Translations under genes and position numbers: made by a program | Assembly: GCF_001280015.1 (NCBI RefSeq) | Contig: NZ_LGDV01000025.1 | Coordinates: 124,001-188,000 of the forward strand | Length of the DNA stretch: 64,000 nucleotides | Direction of reading: 5' to 3' | DNA from: Streptomyces sp. MMG1121 | GTDB taxonomy: Bacteria > Actinomycetota > Actinomycetes > Streptomycetales > Streptomycetaceae | Notes under the pieces: model-generated | The model's database searches: none | What the model was told of the DNA's origin: nothing | The model's input: the letters and a program-made list of their open reading frames with translations, nothing else | Shown: piece after piece, positions 1 through 8,541 of the stretch | Layout: each line of letters begins with the position of its first letter | Position numbering within the stretch: the first letter of the stretch is position 1

Positions 1-105
1 TCGGTGACGTCCGGGCATCGGGGCGGTCCTGGCCGAGATGGCCCCACCGGCATCGCTCTTGCCGCTCCACGGCCCGGGGGTGTTGCTGACGGCGGCCACG
101 CCGGC
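1..105. other. Window edge, no supported gene
   Basis: This 105-base edge lies downstream of the minus-strand gene that ends at 106. One minus-strand frame is open to the edge from a possible GTG near 95, but the predicted peptide is short, resembles nothing I know and has no convincing ribosome binding site. It could be the first codons of a further gene in the same operon. I see nothing I can support here. Confidence 0.3.
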
Positions 106-1269
106 TCAGCGCCCGGACAGCGCCTCCCGTACGGCGGCGAGGTCGTCGTCCGACGCCAACCCGGCGTGATACAGCCGCAGTTCCGTCGCGCCTTGCGCAC
201 GCGCGCGTGCCGCGTCCGCCGCGAGCGCGCCGGGGCTGCCGCCCATCCCGGAGACCACGGTGAAGTTGGCGGCGATCACCGTCTCCTGACGGGCGTGTTC
301 GGCGAAGGGTGCCAGCAGGGCCGTACCGCCCGCGCACGGCACGACCACGCCGTCGGCGACGCAGAGGACGCGGGCGGGGTCGACGCCGGCGTTGGCGCCG
401 CAGTGGTGGGAGACCGGGTCGGCGTGCAGCAGCACCTGGAAGCCGGCCGGCGCGGCGGCGCGTACGGCGGCGACGGCCTCCTCCTGGAGGGTGCCGGCGG
501 TGTTGTCGCGCCACGCGCGCGTGCGGGCCGCCGCCTCCTCGCCGAGCAGCTTGACGACCGTCGGCCAGCCCTCGTCGTCCGCCGCGCCCCGCCACAGCGG
601 CTCCAGCGCGTCGCGCACGGAGGCGGCCAACGCGTCGGCGTCCAGGCCCTGTTCGCCGTACCCGGCGCGGCAGGACGGGCAGAAGCACAGGGACATCAGA
701 TACTGCCCGGCCGCCCCGAGGCCGACCCCGCCGATCTTGTCGTGGGCGTGCAGATGCGCGAGCCCGTACCAGCCGAGGGACTCCAGCTCGGTGCCGTGCG
801 CGCCCGGGCGTACGGCGGCCTCGGCGGCCAGGTCGACCAGGTACGCGCGCGTGGCGGGCTGGGCGATGCAGGGTGCCCAGGGGTAGTGGTCGCCGTAGGC
901 GTTGACGACCGAGGTGTCCGGATGTTCGGCGCCCAGGCGCGAGTTGTGGGCGAGGACGACCCAGGTGTGCACTGCGAGACCGGCCGCCGCGAGGGCCCGT
1001 GCGGCCTCGCCGTAGGCGTCGCCGGGGGCCCAGCGCCCGGCGGGGTACGGCCGAAGACCCCGGCCCGTCCAGCGGTCGCCGGGCGGGTAGAGGGTGGCCG
1101 CGTACTCGGCGGTGACGATGCGGTGGCGGGGGTGGCGGGGGGTCAGGGCGCGGGTGGAGTGGTAGGCGGCGGCGAGGGTCACCTGCTCGACGCCGAGCCC
1201 GGCCAGGCGCGCGGGCGCCGCGGGGTCCCCGTTGACGTCCCAGGGGTAGACGAACGCCGACGCCTTCAC
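106..1269 (-). CDS. Conserved hypothetical protein, TIM-barrel hydrolase-like
   Basis: A 387-residue protein I cannot assign to a characterised family. It opens with a strand/turn segment (KASAFVYPWDVNG) and later has an exposed-looking CFCPSCR motif near residue 198, a pair of Cys-X2-Cys cysteines. There is no signal peptide or membrane helix, so it is probably cytosolic. The rhythm of short strands and Ala-rich helices suggests a TIM barrel of the glycosidase type, but this is inference. Its GTG start overlaps the stop of the kdgD-like gene by four bases (GTGA), so the two are translationally coupled. A role in sugar-acid metabolism, for example supplying uronates, is therefore reasonable but unproven. 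Confidence 0.75.
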   Translation of the reverse strand: MKASAFVYPWDVNGDPAAPARLAGLGVEQVTLAAAYHSTRALTPRHPRHRIVTAEYAATLYPPGDRWTGRGLRPYPAGRWAPGDAYGEAARALAAAGLAVHTWVVLAHNSRLGAEHPDTSVVNAYGDHYPWAPCIAQPATRAYLVDLAAEAAVRPGAHGTELESLGWYGLAHLHAHDKIGGVGLGAAGQYLMSLCFCPSCRAGYGEQGLDADALAASVRDALEPLWRGAADDEGWPTVVKLLGEEAAARTRAWRDNTAGTLQEEAVAAVRAAAPAGFQVLLHADPVSHHCGANAGVDPARVLCVADGVVVPCAGGTALLAPFAEHARQETVIAANFTVVSGMGGSPGALAADAARARAQGATELRLYHAGLASDDDLAAVREALSGR

Positions 1270-2207
1270 GCGTCCCCCTCCAGCAGCGCGTATCCCCGCT
1301 CGATCAGCTGGGCGAGCTGTTTGACGTGGTCCTCCGACGGCTCGTGCAGCGGCGGCCGGACCTCGCCGACGTCCAGGCCGCGCAGCCGTACGCCCGCCTT
1401 GACGAGGGAGACGGCGTAGCCGCTGCCCTGGGTACGCAGTTCCACGAACGGACGGTAGAAGCCGTCCAGCAGGCGCCGTACGGTCGCCGCGTCGCCCTCG
1501 TTCAGGGCGCGGTGGTGGGCGAGGGCGATCTCGGGGGCGAAGCAGAAGACGGCCGAGGAGTACAGGGTGATGCCGAGGGCCCGGTAGGCGAGCTGGGTCT
1601 GCTCGGCGGTGGGCAGGCCGTTGAAGTACAGGAAGTCGCCCGGGACCTCGGTGCGCACGGCGCTGACGATCCGCTGCATGAGGTCGAGGTCGCCGAGGCC
1701 GTCCTTGAGGCCGATGATCCCCTCGGTGCGGGCGAGTCCGACCACCGTCGGCGGGGTGAAGACGGCGTTGTCGCGCTGGTAGACGATCACCGGCAGCGCG
1801 GTGGCCGCGGCGACCTCCCGGTAGTGCCGCAGCAGGCCCTCCCGGCCGGCCCGGACGAGGTACGGAGGCATGGCGAGCAGGCCGTCGGCGCCGGCCTCCG
1901 CGGCCAAGCGCGCGTAGCGCACGGCGAGCGCTGTGCCGTATCCGGCGCCCGCGACCACCGGGACGCGCCCGTCGGCGGCCTCCACGGCCACCCGGACGCA
2001 GGCCTGGAACTCCTCGGGCAGCAGCGCGTGGAACTCCCCGGTGCCGCAGCAGGCGAACACGGCGGAGGCACCGGCCGCGACGCCCCGGCGCACATGGGTG
2101 CGGTAGACGTCGAGGTCGAGGGCGCCGTCCGGGCCGTAGGCCGTGACGGGGAAGAAGAGCGGCCCGCGCGGATCTGTGAGCCGTTCACTGAGAGGGGCTG
2201 GCGTCAC
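1266..2207 (-). CDS. kdgD: 5-dehydro-4-deoxyglucarate dehydratase (DapA superfamily)
   Basis: Member of the dihydrodipicolinate synthase/N-acetylneuraminate lyase superfamily, 313 residues from the GTG at 2207. That start is chosen because GGGAG sits a few bases upstream; an upstream start at 2273 has no such site. The GTGE motif (about residues 55-58), Tyr143 (IVYQRDN) and the Schiff-base lysine Lys168 (GLKDG) are all present. The IVYQRDN segment, an alanine/phenylalanine-rich pocket and the divergent udh gene point to 5-dehydro-4-deoxyglucarate dehydratase rather than DapA. The family converts 5-dehydro-4-deoxy-D-glucarate to 2,5-dioxopentanoate with loss of water and CO2. The true dapA of this window is at 20176. 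Substrate assignment is by family and context. Confidence 0.85.
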   Translation of the reverse strand: MTPAPLSERLTDPRGPLFFPVTAYGPDGALDLDVYRTHVRRGVAAGASAVFACCGTGEFHALLPEEFQACVRVAVEAADGRVPVVAGAGYGTALAVRYARLAAEAGADGLLAMPPYLVRAGREGLLRHYREVAAATALPVIVYQRDNAVFTPPTVVGLARTEGIIGLKDGLGDLDLMQRIVSAVRTEVPGDFLYFNGLPTAEQTQLAYRALGITLYSSAVFCFAPEIALAHHRALNEGDAATVRRLLDGFYRPFVELRTQGSGYAVSLVKAGVRLRGLDVGEVRPPLHEPSEDHVKQLAQLIERGYALLEGDA

Positions 2208-2248
2208 GGGCTCTCCCTTGAGACACGCAGGTGCATGTTTCTGATTCA

Positions 2249-2265
2249 TGTCCATATTTCTGAAC
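2249..2265. promoter_or_regulatory. Candidate operator, copy 1 (kdgD side)
   Basis: TGTCCATATTTCTGAAC, 42 bases before the kdgD start. It matches the copy at 2381-2397 in about 13 of 17 positions and lies in the same orientation. It overlaps an interrupted palindrome TTCA-N12-TGAA (2245-2264). Probably a binding site for a regulator of both divergent genes, of a family I cannot name from the site alone. Confidence 0.5.
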
Positions 2266-2351
2266 GCAACCACGCTACGGGGCCTTCTTGTGGCAGGTCA
2301 AGCAGGCAAACTCGCAACACGGGAGCCGAATTCGCGGACATCGCGCGACAC

Positions 2352-2381
2352 TTGACGGTGCACAGTGAAACTCTCTAGCGT
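2352..2381 (+). promoter_or_regulatory. Promoter of udh
   Basis: TTGACG at 2352-2357 and TAGCGT at 2376-2381, separated by 18 bases, form a good vegetative-type promoter about 40 bases before the udh start. The predicted transcription start, near 2388, falls inside the second operator-like repeat. Confidence 0.6.
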
Positions 2382-2397
2382 GTCCATGTATGTGAAT
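2381..2397. promoter_or_regulatory. Candidate operator, copy 2 (udh side)
   Basis: TGTCCATGTATGTGAAT begins at the last base of the -10 hexamer and covers the expected transcription start of udh, a classical repressor position. It pairs with the related site at 2249-2265, so one regulator could control both divergent uronate genes. Confidence 0.5.
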
Positions 2398-2420
2398 ACC
2401 GGCTACAAGGAGAACCGAGG

Positions 2421-3230
2421 ATGCCCGCTCCCCGCACCGTTCTGCTCACCGGCGCCGCCGGCGGGCTCGGCACCCTGATGCGGTCCCTGCTGCCGGAGTA
2501 CGGCTACACGCTGCGCCTCTTCGACGTGCGCCCCGTCGAGGGCGAGCCGGACGCGGTCGTCGCCGACCTCGGCGACACGGCGGCGGTGCGCGAGGCGGTG
2601 CGGGGCGTGGACGCGATCCTCCACCTCGCCGGCATCTCCCTGGAATCCTCCTTCGAGAAGATCCTGAAGTCGAACATCGAGGGCACCTACAACCTGTACG
2701 AGGCCGCCCGCCAGGAGGGCGTTTCCCGGATCGTCTTCGCGTCCTCCAACCACGCCGTCGGCTTCACGCCGGCCCCGCGCGCGGGTGAGGCACTGATCCC
2801 GGTCGACACCCCGCGCCGCCCGGACACCTTCTACGGCCTGTCCAAGTCCTTCGGCGAGGACCTCGCCCAGCTGTACTGGGACAAGCACGGCCTGGAGACC
2901 GTCTCCGTGCGCATCGGCTCGTGCTTCCCGGAGCCGACCGGCGTGCGCATGCTCTCGGTGTGGATGAGCCCGGCCGACGGCGCCCGGCTCTTCCACGCGG
3001 CCCTGACCGCCGAGGAGGTCGGCCACACGGTCGTCTACGGCTCCTCCGCCAACACCCGGCTGTGGTGGGACCTGACCACCGCGCGGGCGCTCGGGTACGA
3101 GCCGCGGGACGACTCCGAGCCGTACGCCGGGAAGCTGATCGCCGAGCAGGGCGAACTGGACCCGGAGAACCCGGCGCACAGCCACCTGGGCGGGCACTTC
3201 GTGAACGACCCGCCGATCTGGCCGTACTGA
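2421..3230 (+). CDS. udh: Uronate dehydrogenase, NAD-dependent (extended SDR)
   Basis: A 269-residue NAD-binding epimerase/dehydratase-fold protein with the Rossmann glycine motif GAAGGLG at residues 11-17, catalytic Ser near 108-109 (SSNHAVGF) and the Tyr138-X3-Lys142 pair (YGLSKSFGED). The segments RIGSCFPEP and SANTRLWWD match what I know of bacterial uronate dehydrogenases, which oxidise glucuronate or galacturonate to the aldarolactone. AAGGAG lies upstream of the ATG at 2421. It is divergent from kdgD, the enzyme that acts two steps later, so together they suggest an oxidative uronate route toward 2-oxoglutarate. Aldarate-handling steps must be encoded elsewhere. Confidence 0.85.
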   Translation: MPAPRTVLLTGAAGGLGTLMRSLLPEYGYTLRLFDVRPVEGEPDAVVADLGDTAAVREAVRGVDAILHLAGISLESSFEKILKSNIEGTYNLYEAARQEGVSRIVFASSNHAVGFTPAPRAGEALIPVDTPRRPDTFYGLSKSFGEDLAQLYWDKHGLETVSVRIGSCFPEPTGVRMLSVWMSPADGARLFHAALTAEEVGHTVVYGSSANTRLWWDLTTARALGYEPRDDSEPYAGKLIAEQGELDPENPAHSHLGGHFVNDPPIWPY

Positions 3231-3288
3231 ATTCGGCGTACTGAATTTATCGAGCACCCCGGGCGGCGCAAAACAGTCGCCCACGCGC

Positions 3289-3317
3289 GCGGGCGGGCAC
3301 CGAACGGGCCCGCCCGC
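3289..3317 (+). terminator. Rho-independent-like hairpin after udh
   Basis: A perfect 10-bp GC-only stem (GCGGGCGGGC with its complement) and a 9-base loop, 59 bases past the udh stop. There is no U-run, as is usual in Streptomyces. Confidence 0.6.
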
Positions 3318-3517
3318 CGCCTGTTCGGGCATCCGGGCCGCCCGCTCTCACCCCGTCGCGCACGGCCTCGCAGGTCCGCGCCGGACGCCTCGTAGGGCAA
3401 ACGGGCGCACCCGGGCAGTATCGGGCCCGAAACAAGCCTGGTCAGCGCCGCACCCCGACGGTAGAACTTCCCTCGTGAGCCCGAACGGGCAGCCGTCGAG
3501 CGGAAGCGGGTGACGAC

Positions 3518-4288
3518 ATGAGCACGAGGACGGCCGAAGAGCGCCAGCGCGAGATCGTGCGGGTCGCGCGTGCCACGGGCGCGGTCGACGTCACCGCGCT
3601 CGCCGACGAGCTGGGCGTGGCCAAGGAGACCATCCGGCGCGATCTGCGGGCCCTGGAGGACCACGGCCTGGTCCGGCGTACGCACGGTGGCGCCTATCCG
3701 GTGGAGAGCGCCGGCTTCGAGACGACGCTCGAGTTCCGCGCCACCAGCCATGTGCCCGAGAAGCGCCGGATCGCCGCCGCCGCGGCCGAGCTGCTCGGGG
3801 ACGCCGAGACGGTCTTCGTGGACGAGGGCTTCACCCCGCAACTCATCGCCGAGGCCCTGCCGGCCGACCGGCCGCTGACCGTGGTCACCGCCTCGCTCCC
3901 GGTCGCGGGCGCCCTCGCCGAGGCCGAGCAGGTCTCGGTGCTGCTGCTGGGCGGCCGGGTCCGGGCCGGCACGCTGGCCACCGTCGACCACTGGACGACG
4001 AAGATGCTCGCCGGATTCGTCATCGACCTCGCCTTCATCGGCGCCAACGGCATCTCCCGCGAATACGGCCTGACCACGCCCGACCCGGCCGTCAGCGAGG
4101 TCAAGGCACAGGCGATACGGGCGGCCCGGCGGACCGTGTTCGCGGGCGTGCACACCAAGTTCGGCGCGGTCAGCTTCTGCCGGTTCGCCGAGGTCGGCGC
4201 GCTGGAGGCGATCGTGACGAGCACCCTACTGCCGGCCGCCGAGGCCCACCGTTACTCCCTGCTGGGCCCGCAGGTCATCCGGGTCTGA
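3518..4288 (+). CDS. DeoR-family transcriptional regulator
   Basis: A 256-residue sugar-responsive repressor of the DeoR/GlpR family. An N-terminal winged helix (about residues 5-55, with ELGVAKETIRRDLRALE as recognition segment and RRTHGGA at the end of the wing) is followed by the sugar-phosphate-isomerase-like effector domain (DEGFTPQLIAEAL, GGRVR, IGANGIS, DHTKFG-like HTKFGA). GGAAG precedes the ATG. It lies just upstream of, and in the same direction as, the polyol ABC operon, so it most likely controls that operon, with a phosphorylated or free sugar as effector. That target is inferred from position only. A possible -10 (TAGAAC, 3462-3467) lies upstream without a clear -35. Confidence 0.88.
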   Translation: MSTRTAEERQREIVRVARATGAVDVTALADELGVAKETIRRDLRALEDHGLVRRTHGGAYPVESAGFETTLEFRATSHVPEKRRIAAAAAELLGDAETVFVDEGFTPQLIAEALPADRPLTVVTASLPVAGALAEAEQVSVLLLGGRVRAGTLATVDHWTTKMLAGFVIDLAFIGANGISREYGLTTPDPAVSEVKAQAIRAARRTVFAGVHTKFGAVSFCRFAEVGALEAIVTSTLLPAAEAHRYSLLGPQVIRV

Positions 4289-4374
4289 ATTCCAAACCGA
4301 ACCCCTCTACGGGCCCTCTGCACCGACGAGCGCCCCTTATGCCCCTATATCTCCAGTACCTCCAGGAGCGATCC

Positions 4375-5745
4375 ATGCGTATCCCGAGCCGACGGAGGCC
4401 GCGAGCCACGCTCGTCATGGCCACCGTAGGGACGCTGCTCGCCCCGCTGCTCTCCGGCTGCTGGGCCGGTGCGGGCGGGACCGGTTCCGGCGGCGACTCC
4501 ATCAACGTCCTGATGGTCAACAACCCGCAGATGACCGAGTTGCAGAAGCTGACCGCCGCACACTTCACCAAGGAGACCGGCATCAGGGTCAACTTCACGG
4601 TCCTGCCCGAGAACGACGTCCGCGACAAGATCAGCCAGGACTTCGCCAACCAGGCCGGGCAGTACGACGTGGCCACCCTCTCCAACTACGAGATACCGAT
4701 CTACGCCCGCAACGGCTGGCTGCACGAGATGAACGGCTACGTCGCGAAGGACCCGTCGTACGACGAGCAGGACGTGCTGAAACCCATGCGCCAGTCCCTC
4801 ACCGGCGACGACGGCAAGCTCTACGGGCAGCCCTTCTACGGCGAGTCGTCGTTCCTCATGTACCGCAAGGACGTGTTCGCGGCGAAGGGCCTCACCATGC
4901 CCGCCCACCCCACCTGGCAGCAGGTCGCCGGCCTGGCCGCGAAGGCGGACGGCGCGAAGCCCGGCATGAAGGGCATCTGCCTGCGCGGACTGCCCGGCTG
5001 GGGCGAGCTGATGGCACCGCTGACGACGGTCGTGAACACCTTCGGCGGCACCTGGTTCGACAAGAAGTGGAAGGCCCGTCTGGACTCCCCCGAGTTCGAG
5101 AAGGCGACGAAGTTCTATGTCGACCTGGTGCGCGCACACGGCGAGTCCGGCGCCGCCCAGTCCGGCTTCGCCGAGTGCCTGAACGACATGACCCAGGGCA
5201 AGGTCGCCATGTGGTACGACGCCACGAGCGCCGCCGGCCTGCTGGAGGCGGCCGACTCGCCGGTCAGGGGCAGGCTCGGCTACGCCGCGGCGCCCGTCGT
5301 CGAGACCCCGGCCTCCGGCTGGCTCTACACCTGGGCCTGGGGCATCCAGAAGGCGTCCCGCAACCCCGACAAGGCCTGGAAGTTCGTCTCCTGGGCGTCC
5401 GGCAAGGGCTATGAGCAGCTGGTCGGAGAGACCAGCGGCTGGCCCGACGTCCCCGCGGGCAAACGGGCGTCGACGTACACGAACGCCGACTACCGCAAGT
5501 CGGCCGCCGCGTTCCAGGAGATGACCAAGGAGGCCATCGAGAGCGCCCGTCCGAGCGACCCCGGGGTGCAGCCGCGTCCCGCGCCAGGGATCCAGTTCGT
5601 CGGCATCCCCGAGTTCACCGACCTCGGCACCAAGGTCTCCCAGGAGATCAGCGCGGCCATCGCCGGCCGCCAGTCCGTCGCGTCGGCCCTGAAGAAGTCG
5701 CAGACGCTCGCCGAGAAGATCTCCAAGGAGTACGAGGGACGATGA
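4375..5745 (+). CDS. Polyol/sugar ABC transporter substrate-binding lipoprotein
   Basis: A 456-residue family-1 extracellular solute-binding protein. The start at 4375 is chosen because CAGGAG lies just before it and because the protein then begins with a proper lipoprotein signal (Arg-rich start, hydrophobic core, lipobox LSGC with Cys29). The segments TELQKLTAAHFTKETGI, QYDVATLSNYEIPIYA and YGQPFYGESSFLMYRKDV resemble binding proteins of sorbitol/mannitol-type importers (SmoE/MtlE). It is anchored outside the membrane and would deliver a polyol to the two permeases that follow with ATGA overlaps. The exact substrate cannot be read from sequence. Confidence 0.87.
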   Translation: MRIPSRRRPRATLVMATVGTLLAPLLSGCWAGAGGTGSGGDSINVLMVNNPQMTELQKLTAAHFTKETGIRVNFTVLPENDVRDKISQDFANQAGQYDVATLSNYEIPIYARNGWLHEMNGYVAKDPSYDEQDVLKPMRQSLTGDDGKLYGQPFYGESSFLMYRKDVFAAKGLTMPAHPTWQQVAGLAAKADGAKPGMKGICLRGLPGWGELMAPLTTVVNTFGGTWFDKKWKARLDSPEFEKATKFYVDLVRAHGESGAAQSGFAECLNDMTQGKVAMWYDATSAAGLLEAADSPVRGRLGYAAAPVVETPASGWLYTWAWGIQKASRNPDKAWKFVSWASGKGYEQLVGETSGWPDVPAGKRASTYTNADYRKSAAAFQEMTKEAIESARPSDPGVQPRPAPGIQFVGIPEFTDLGTKVSQEISAAIAGRQSVASALKKSQTLAEKISKEYEGR

Positions 5746-6680
5746 CAGCGACGACCTCGGCCCCGCTCGCGGCCGCTCCCGCACGGACGATGAGGCAGCC
5801 CTCGGCCCGGCTGCGCGCCTGGGCCACCCGGGCCCCGCTGCTGCCGGCCCTCGTCTTCATGATCGCGGTCACCCAGCTGCCGTTCGTGGCGACGCTGGTG
5901 ATCTCCCTCTTCGACTGGAACGCCCTCTACCCCAAAGCCCGCCACTTCACCGGCCTGGACAACTACCGCCAGGTGCTGACCGACGCCGACCTGCGCCACT
6001 CGGTGTGGACGACCGTGCTGCTGACGGTGGCGGTGGTGCTGGCGAGCCTGGTCCTGGGGCTGGCGCTCGCGCTGCTGCTGGACCGCAGGTTCCGCGGCCG
6101 GGGCATCGTCCGCACCCTGCTCATCGCTCCCTTCCTGGTGGTGCCGGTGGCCGCGGCGCTGCTCTGGAAACATGTGCTCTACAACCCTGAATACGGCCTG
6201 CTGAACGGGTTGTTGCACTATGTGGGCGGCCCACAGCCGGACTGGATCTCCAACACCCCGCTCCTCGCCGTCGAGGCTTCGCTGGTGTGGCAGTGGACGC
6301 CGTTCATGATGCTGATCCTGCTCGCCGGACTACAGAGCCGGGACCAGCAGCAGATCGAGGCCGCGCGGGTCGACGGCGCGAACGACTGGCAGGTCTTCCG
6401 CCATCTGACCCTCCCCCACCTGCGCCGCTACCTCGAACTCGGCGCTCTGCTGGGCTCGGTCTACATCGTCCAGAACTTCGACGCGGTCTTCACGATCACC
6501 TCCGGCGGCCTCGGCACGGCGAATCTCCCCTACACCGTCTACCAGAGCTTCTACCAGGCCCACGAGAACGGCCTCGCCTCGGCCGCCGGCGTCCTGGTCG
6601 TCATCGGCTCGATCATCATCGCGACCTTCGCCCTGCGCGTGGTGTCGTCCCTGTTCCGCGAGGAGGTGTCCCGCGCATGA
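5742..6680 (+). CDS. Sugar ABC transporter permease (MalF-type)
   Basis: A 312-residue inner-membrane permease with six predicted membrane segments and the cytoplasmic EAA loop (EAARVDGANDWQVFRHLTLP, about residues 206-225) that docks the ATPase. Its ATG overlaps the stop of the binding-protein gene by four bases, and its own stop overlaps the next permease the same way, so the three are one translationally coupled importer. No ATPase gene is nearby. In Streptomyces such importers commonly share the general ATPase MsiK, and I infer the same here. Confidence 0.88.
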   Translation: MTATTSAPLAAAPARTMRQPSARLRAWATRAPLLPALVFMIAVTQLPFVATLVISLFDWNALYPKARHFTGLDNYRQVLTDADLRHSVWTTVLLTVAVVLASLVLGLALALLLDRRFRGRGIVRTLLIAPFLVVPVAAALLWKHVLYNPEYGLLNGLLHYVGGPQPDWISNTPLLAVEASLVWQWTPFMMLILLAGLQSRDQQQIEAARVDGANDWQVFRHLTLPHLRRYLELGALLGSVYIVQNFDAVFTITSGGLGTANLPYTVYQSFYQAHENGLASAAGVLVVIGSIIIATFALRVVSSLFREEVSRA

Positions 6681-7504
6681 CCGCCGTACTGCGCCGGAAC
6701 GGACTGGGCCTCGTGGCCTGGCTGGCCGGGATCGTGTTCTTCCTGCCGATCGCCTGGATGGCCCTGACCTCCTTCCACTCGGAGGCGGACGCGGCGACCA
6801 ACCCGCCGTCCTTCACCGCGTCGTTGACGCTCGACGGCTACCGCGAGTTCTTCGGCAGCGGCGGCGGGGCGAGCCCGTGGCCCGCGCTGATCAACTCCAC
6901 GGTCGCCTCGGTGGTCTCCACCGCCTGCGTCCTCCTGCTGGCCCTCCCGGCGGCGTACGCGCTGTCGATCCGGCCGGTGAAGAAGTGGACGGACGTCCTG
7001 TTCTTCTTCCTGTCCACGAAGATGCTGCCGGTCGTGGCGGGCCTGCTGCCGATCTACCTGTTCGCCAAGAACACCGGGATGCTCGACAACATCTGGCTCC
7101 TGGTCATCCTCTACACCTCCATGAACCTGCCGATCGCGGTGTGGATGATGCAGTCCTTCCTCGCCGAGGTGCCGGTCGCCGTCATCGAGGCCGCGCGCGT
7201 GGACGGCGCCCGCCTGCCCACGATCCTCGCGCGCGTGGTCGCCCCGATCGCCCTGCCGGGCATCGCCGCCACCGCCCTGATCTGCTTCATCTTCAGCTGG
7301 AACGAGCTGCTGTTCGCCCGAGTCCTGACGGGCGTGGTCGCCGAGACCGCCCCCGTCTTCCTGACCGGCTTCATCACCAGCCAGGGCCTGTTCCTGGCCA
7401 AGGTGTGCGCCGCGTCGCTCGTCGTCTCCCTGCCGGTGCTCGCCGCGGGGTTCGCCGCCCAGGACAAACTGGTCCAGGGCCTGTCGCTTGGAGCCGTCAA
7501 ATGA
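6677..7504 (+). CDS. Sugar ABC transporter permease (MalG-type)
   Basis: A 275-residue second permease of the polyol-type importer. The start at 6677 gives an ATGA overlap with the upstream permease and has GAGGTG just before it; longer upstream readings of this frame run antiparallel to real sequence and are not credible. Six membrane segments, an N-terminal FFLPIAWMALTSF helix and the EAA loop EAARVDGARLPTILARVVAP are visible. The C terminus GLSLGAVK is typical of MalG-like subunits. It pairs with the MalF-type permease to form the channel. Confidence 0.88.
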   Translation: MTAVLRRNGLGLVAWLAGIVFFLPIAWMALTSFHSEADAATNPPSFTASLTLDGYREFFGSGGGASPWPALINSTVASVVSTACVLLLALPAAYALSIRPVKKWTDVLFFFLSTKMLPVVAGLLPIYLFAKNTGMLDNIWLLVILYTSMNLPIAVWMMQSFLAEVPVAVIEAARVDGARLPTILARVVAPIALPGIAATALICFIFSWNELLFARVLTGVVAETAPVFLTGFITSQGLFLAKVCAASLVVSLPVLAAGFAAQDKLVQGLSLGAVK

Positions 7505-8490
7505 AGGCCGCCGTCATCGAGTCCGTGGGCCGCGCCGTCGTCACCGAGGTGCCGGACCCGACGCCCGGCGCGCGCGAGGTCGTCGTGGAAGTGGCCGCCT
7601 GCGGCCTGTGCGGCACCGACCTCCACATCCTCCAGGGCGAGTTCGCGCCCAAGCTGCCGATCGTCCCCGGGCACGAGTTCGCGGGCGAGGTGGTGGGTGT
7701 CGGCAGCCAGGTCACGGAGGTCGCGGTCGGCGACCGGGTGGCCGTGGACCCGTCCCTGTACTGCTACGAGTGCCGCTACTGCCGCAGCGGCCACAACAAC
7801 CTGTGCGAGCGGTGGGCCGCGATCGGCGTGACCACGGCGGGCGGGGCCGCGCAGTACGCCGTCGCGCCGGTGGCGAACTGCGTGAAGCTGCCGGAGCACG
7901 TGCGCACCGAGGACGCGGCCCTGGTGGAGCCGCTGTCCTGCGCGGTGCGGGGCTACGACGTCCTCAGCAGCCGCCTCGGCGCCCACGTCCTCGTCTACGG
8001 CTCCGGCACCATGGGGCTGATGATGCTGGAGCTGGCCAAGCGCACGGGCGCGGCGAGCGTGGACGTGGTCGACGTGAACCCGGCCCGGCTGGAGACGGCC
8101 CGCCGGCTCGGCGTCTCGGGCGCGGCCGGCAGCGCGGACGAACTGGAGCGGCCGCAGGGCTGGGACGTGGTCGTGGACGCGACCGGCAACGCGGCCGCGA
8201 TCCAGGACGGCCTGGACCGGGTGGCGAAGGCCGGAACGTTCCTGCAGTTCGGAGTGGCCGACTACGCGACCCGCGTGGCCGTCGACCCGTACCGCATCTA
8301 CAACCAGGAGATCACCATCACCGGCTCCATGGCGGTGCTGCACAGCTTCGAGCGGGCGGCGGAGCTGTTCGCGAACGGGGTGCTGGACCCGGAGGTCTTC
8401 ATCAGCGACCGGATCCCGCTGGAGCGCTACCCGCAGGCCCTGGAGCAGTTCGCGGCGGGGGTGGGGCGCAAGATCGTGGTGGTGCCGTAA
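7501..8490 (+). CDS. Zinc-dependent alcohol/polyol dehydrogenase
   Basis: A 329-residue medium-chain dehydrogenase. The catalytic zinc site is seen at Cys37 (CGLCGTD) with the GHE motif at 57-59, and the structural zinc site at Cys88, 91, 94 and 102. The Rossmann motif GSGTMG follows near residue 163. The ATG overlaps the last permease codons (ATGA), making it the fourth gene of the importer operon. By position it should oxidise the imported polyol to a ketose (sorbitol, mannitol or arabitol type). Substrate is inferred. The operon lacks a sugar kinase. Confidence 0.87.
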   Translation: MKAAVIESVGRAVVTEVPDPTPGAREVVVEVAACGLCGTDLHILQGEFAPKLPIVPGHEFAGEVVGVGSQVTEVAVGDRVAVDPSLYCYECRYCRSGHNNLCERWAAIGVTTAGGAAQYAVAPVANCVKLPEHVRTEDAALVEPLSCAVRGYDVLSSRLGAHVLVYGSGTMGLMMLELAKRTGAASVDVVDVNPARLETARRLGVSGAAGSADELERPQGWDVVVDATGNAAAIQDGLDRVAKAGTFLQFGVADYATRVAVDPYRIYNQEITITGSMAVLHSFERAAELFANGVLDPEVFISDRIPLERYPQALEQFAAGVGRKIVVVP

Positions 8491-8541
8491 GCCGTTCGGA
8501 GGGTAAGGGAACGGTAAAGCGGTCTCGTTCGTTCACCTGGC

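Noticed and set aside
4..1419. Long open frame on the plus strand opposite the first two genes
   Set aside because: Composition is arginine/glycine-rich shadow of minus-strand codon bias; no known domain, and the minus-strand genes have clear homology or coupling.
4345..5784. Long minus-strand open frame opposite the binding-protein gene
   Set aside because: It mirrors the real lipoprotein gene and has no domain. High GC keeps antisense frames open throughout this window, and similar shadows over suf, tkt and pgk were dropped for the same reason.
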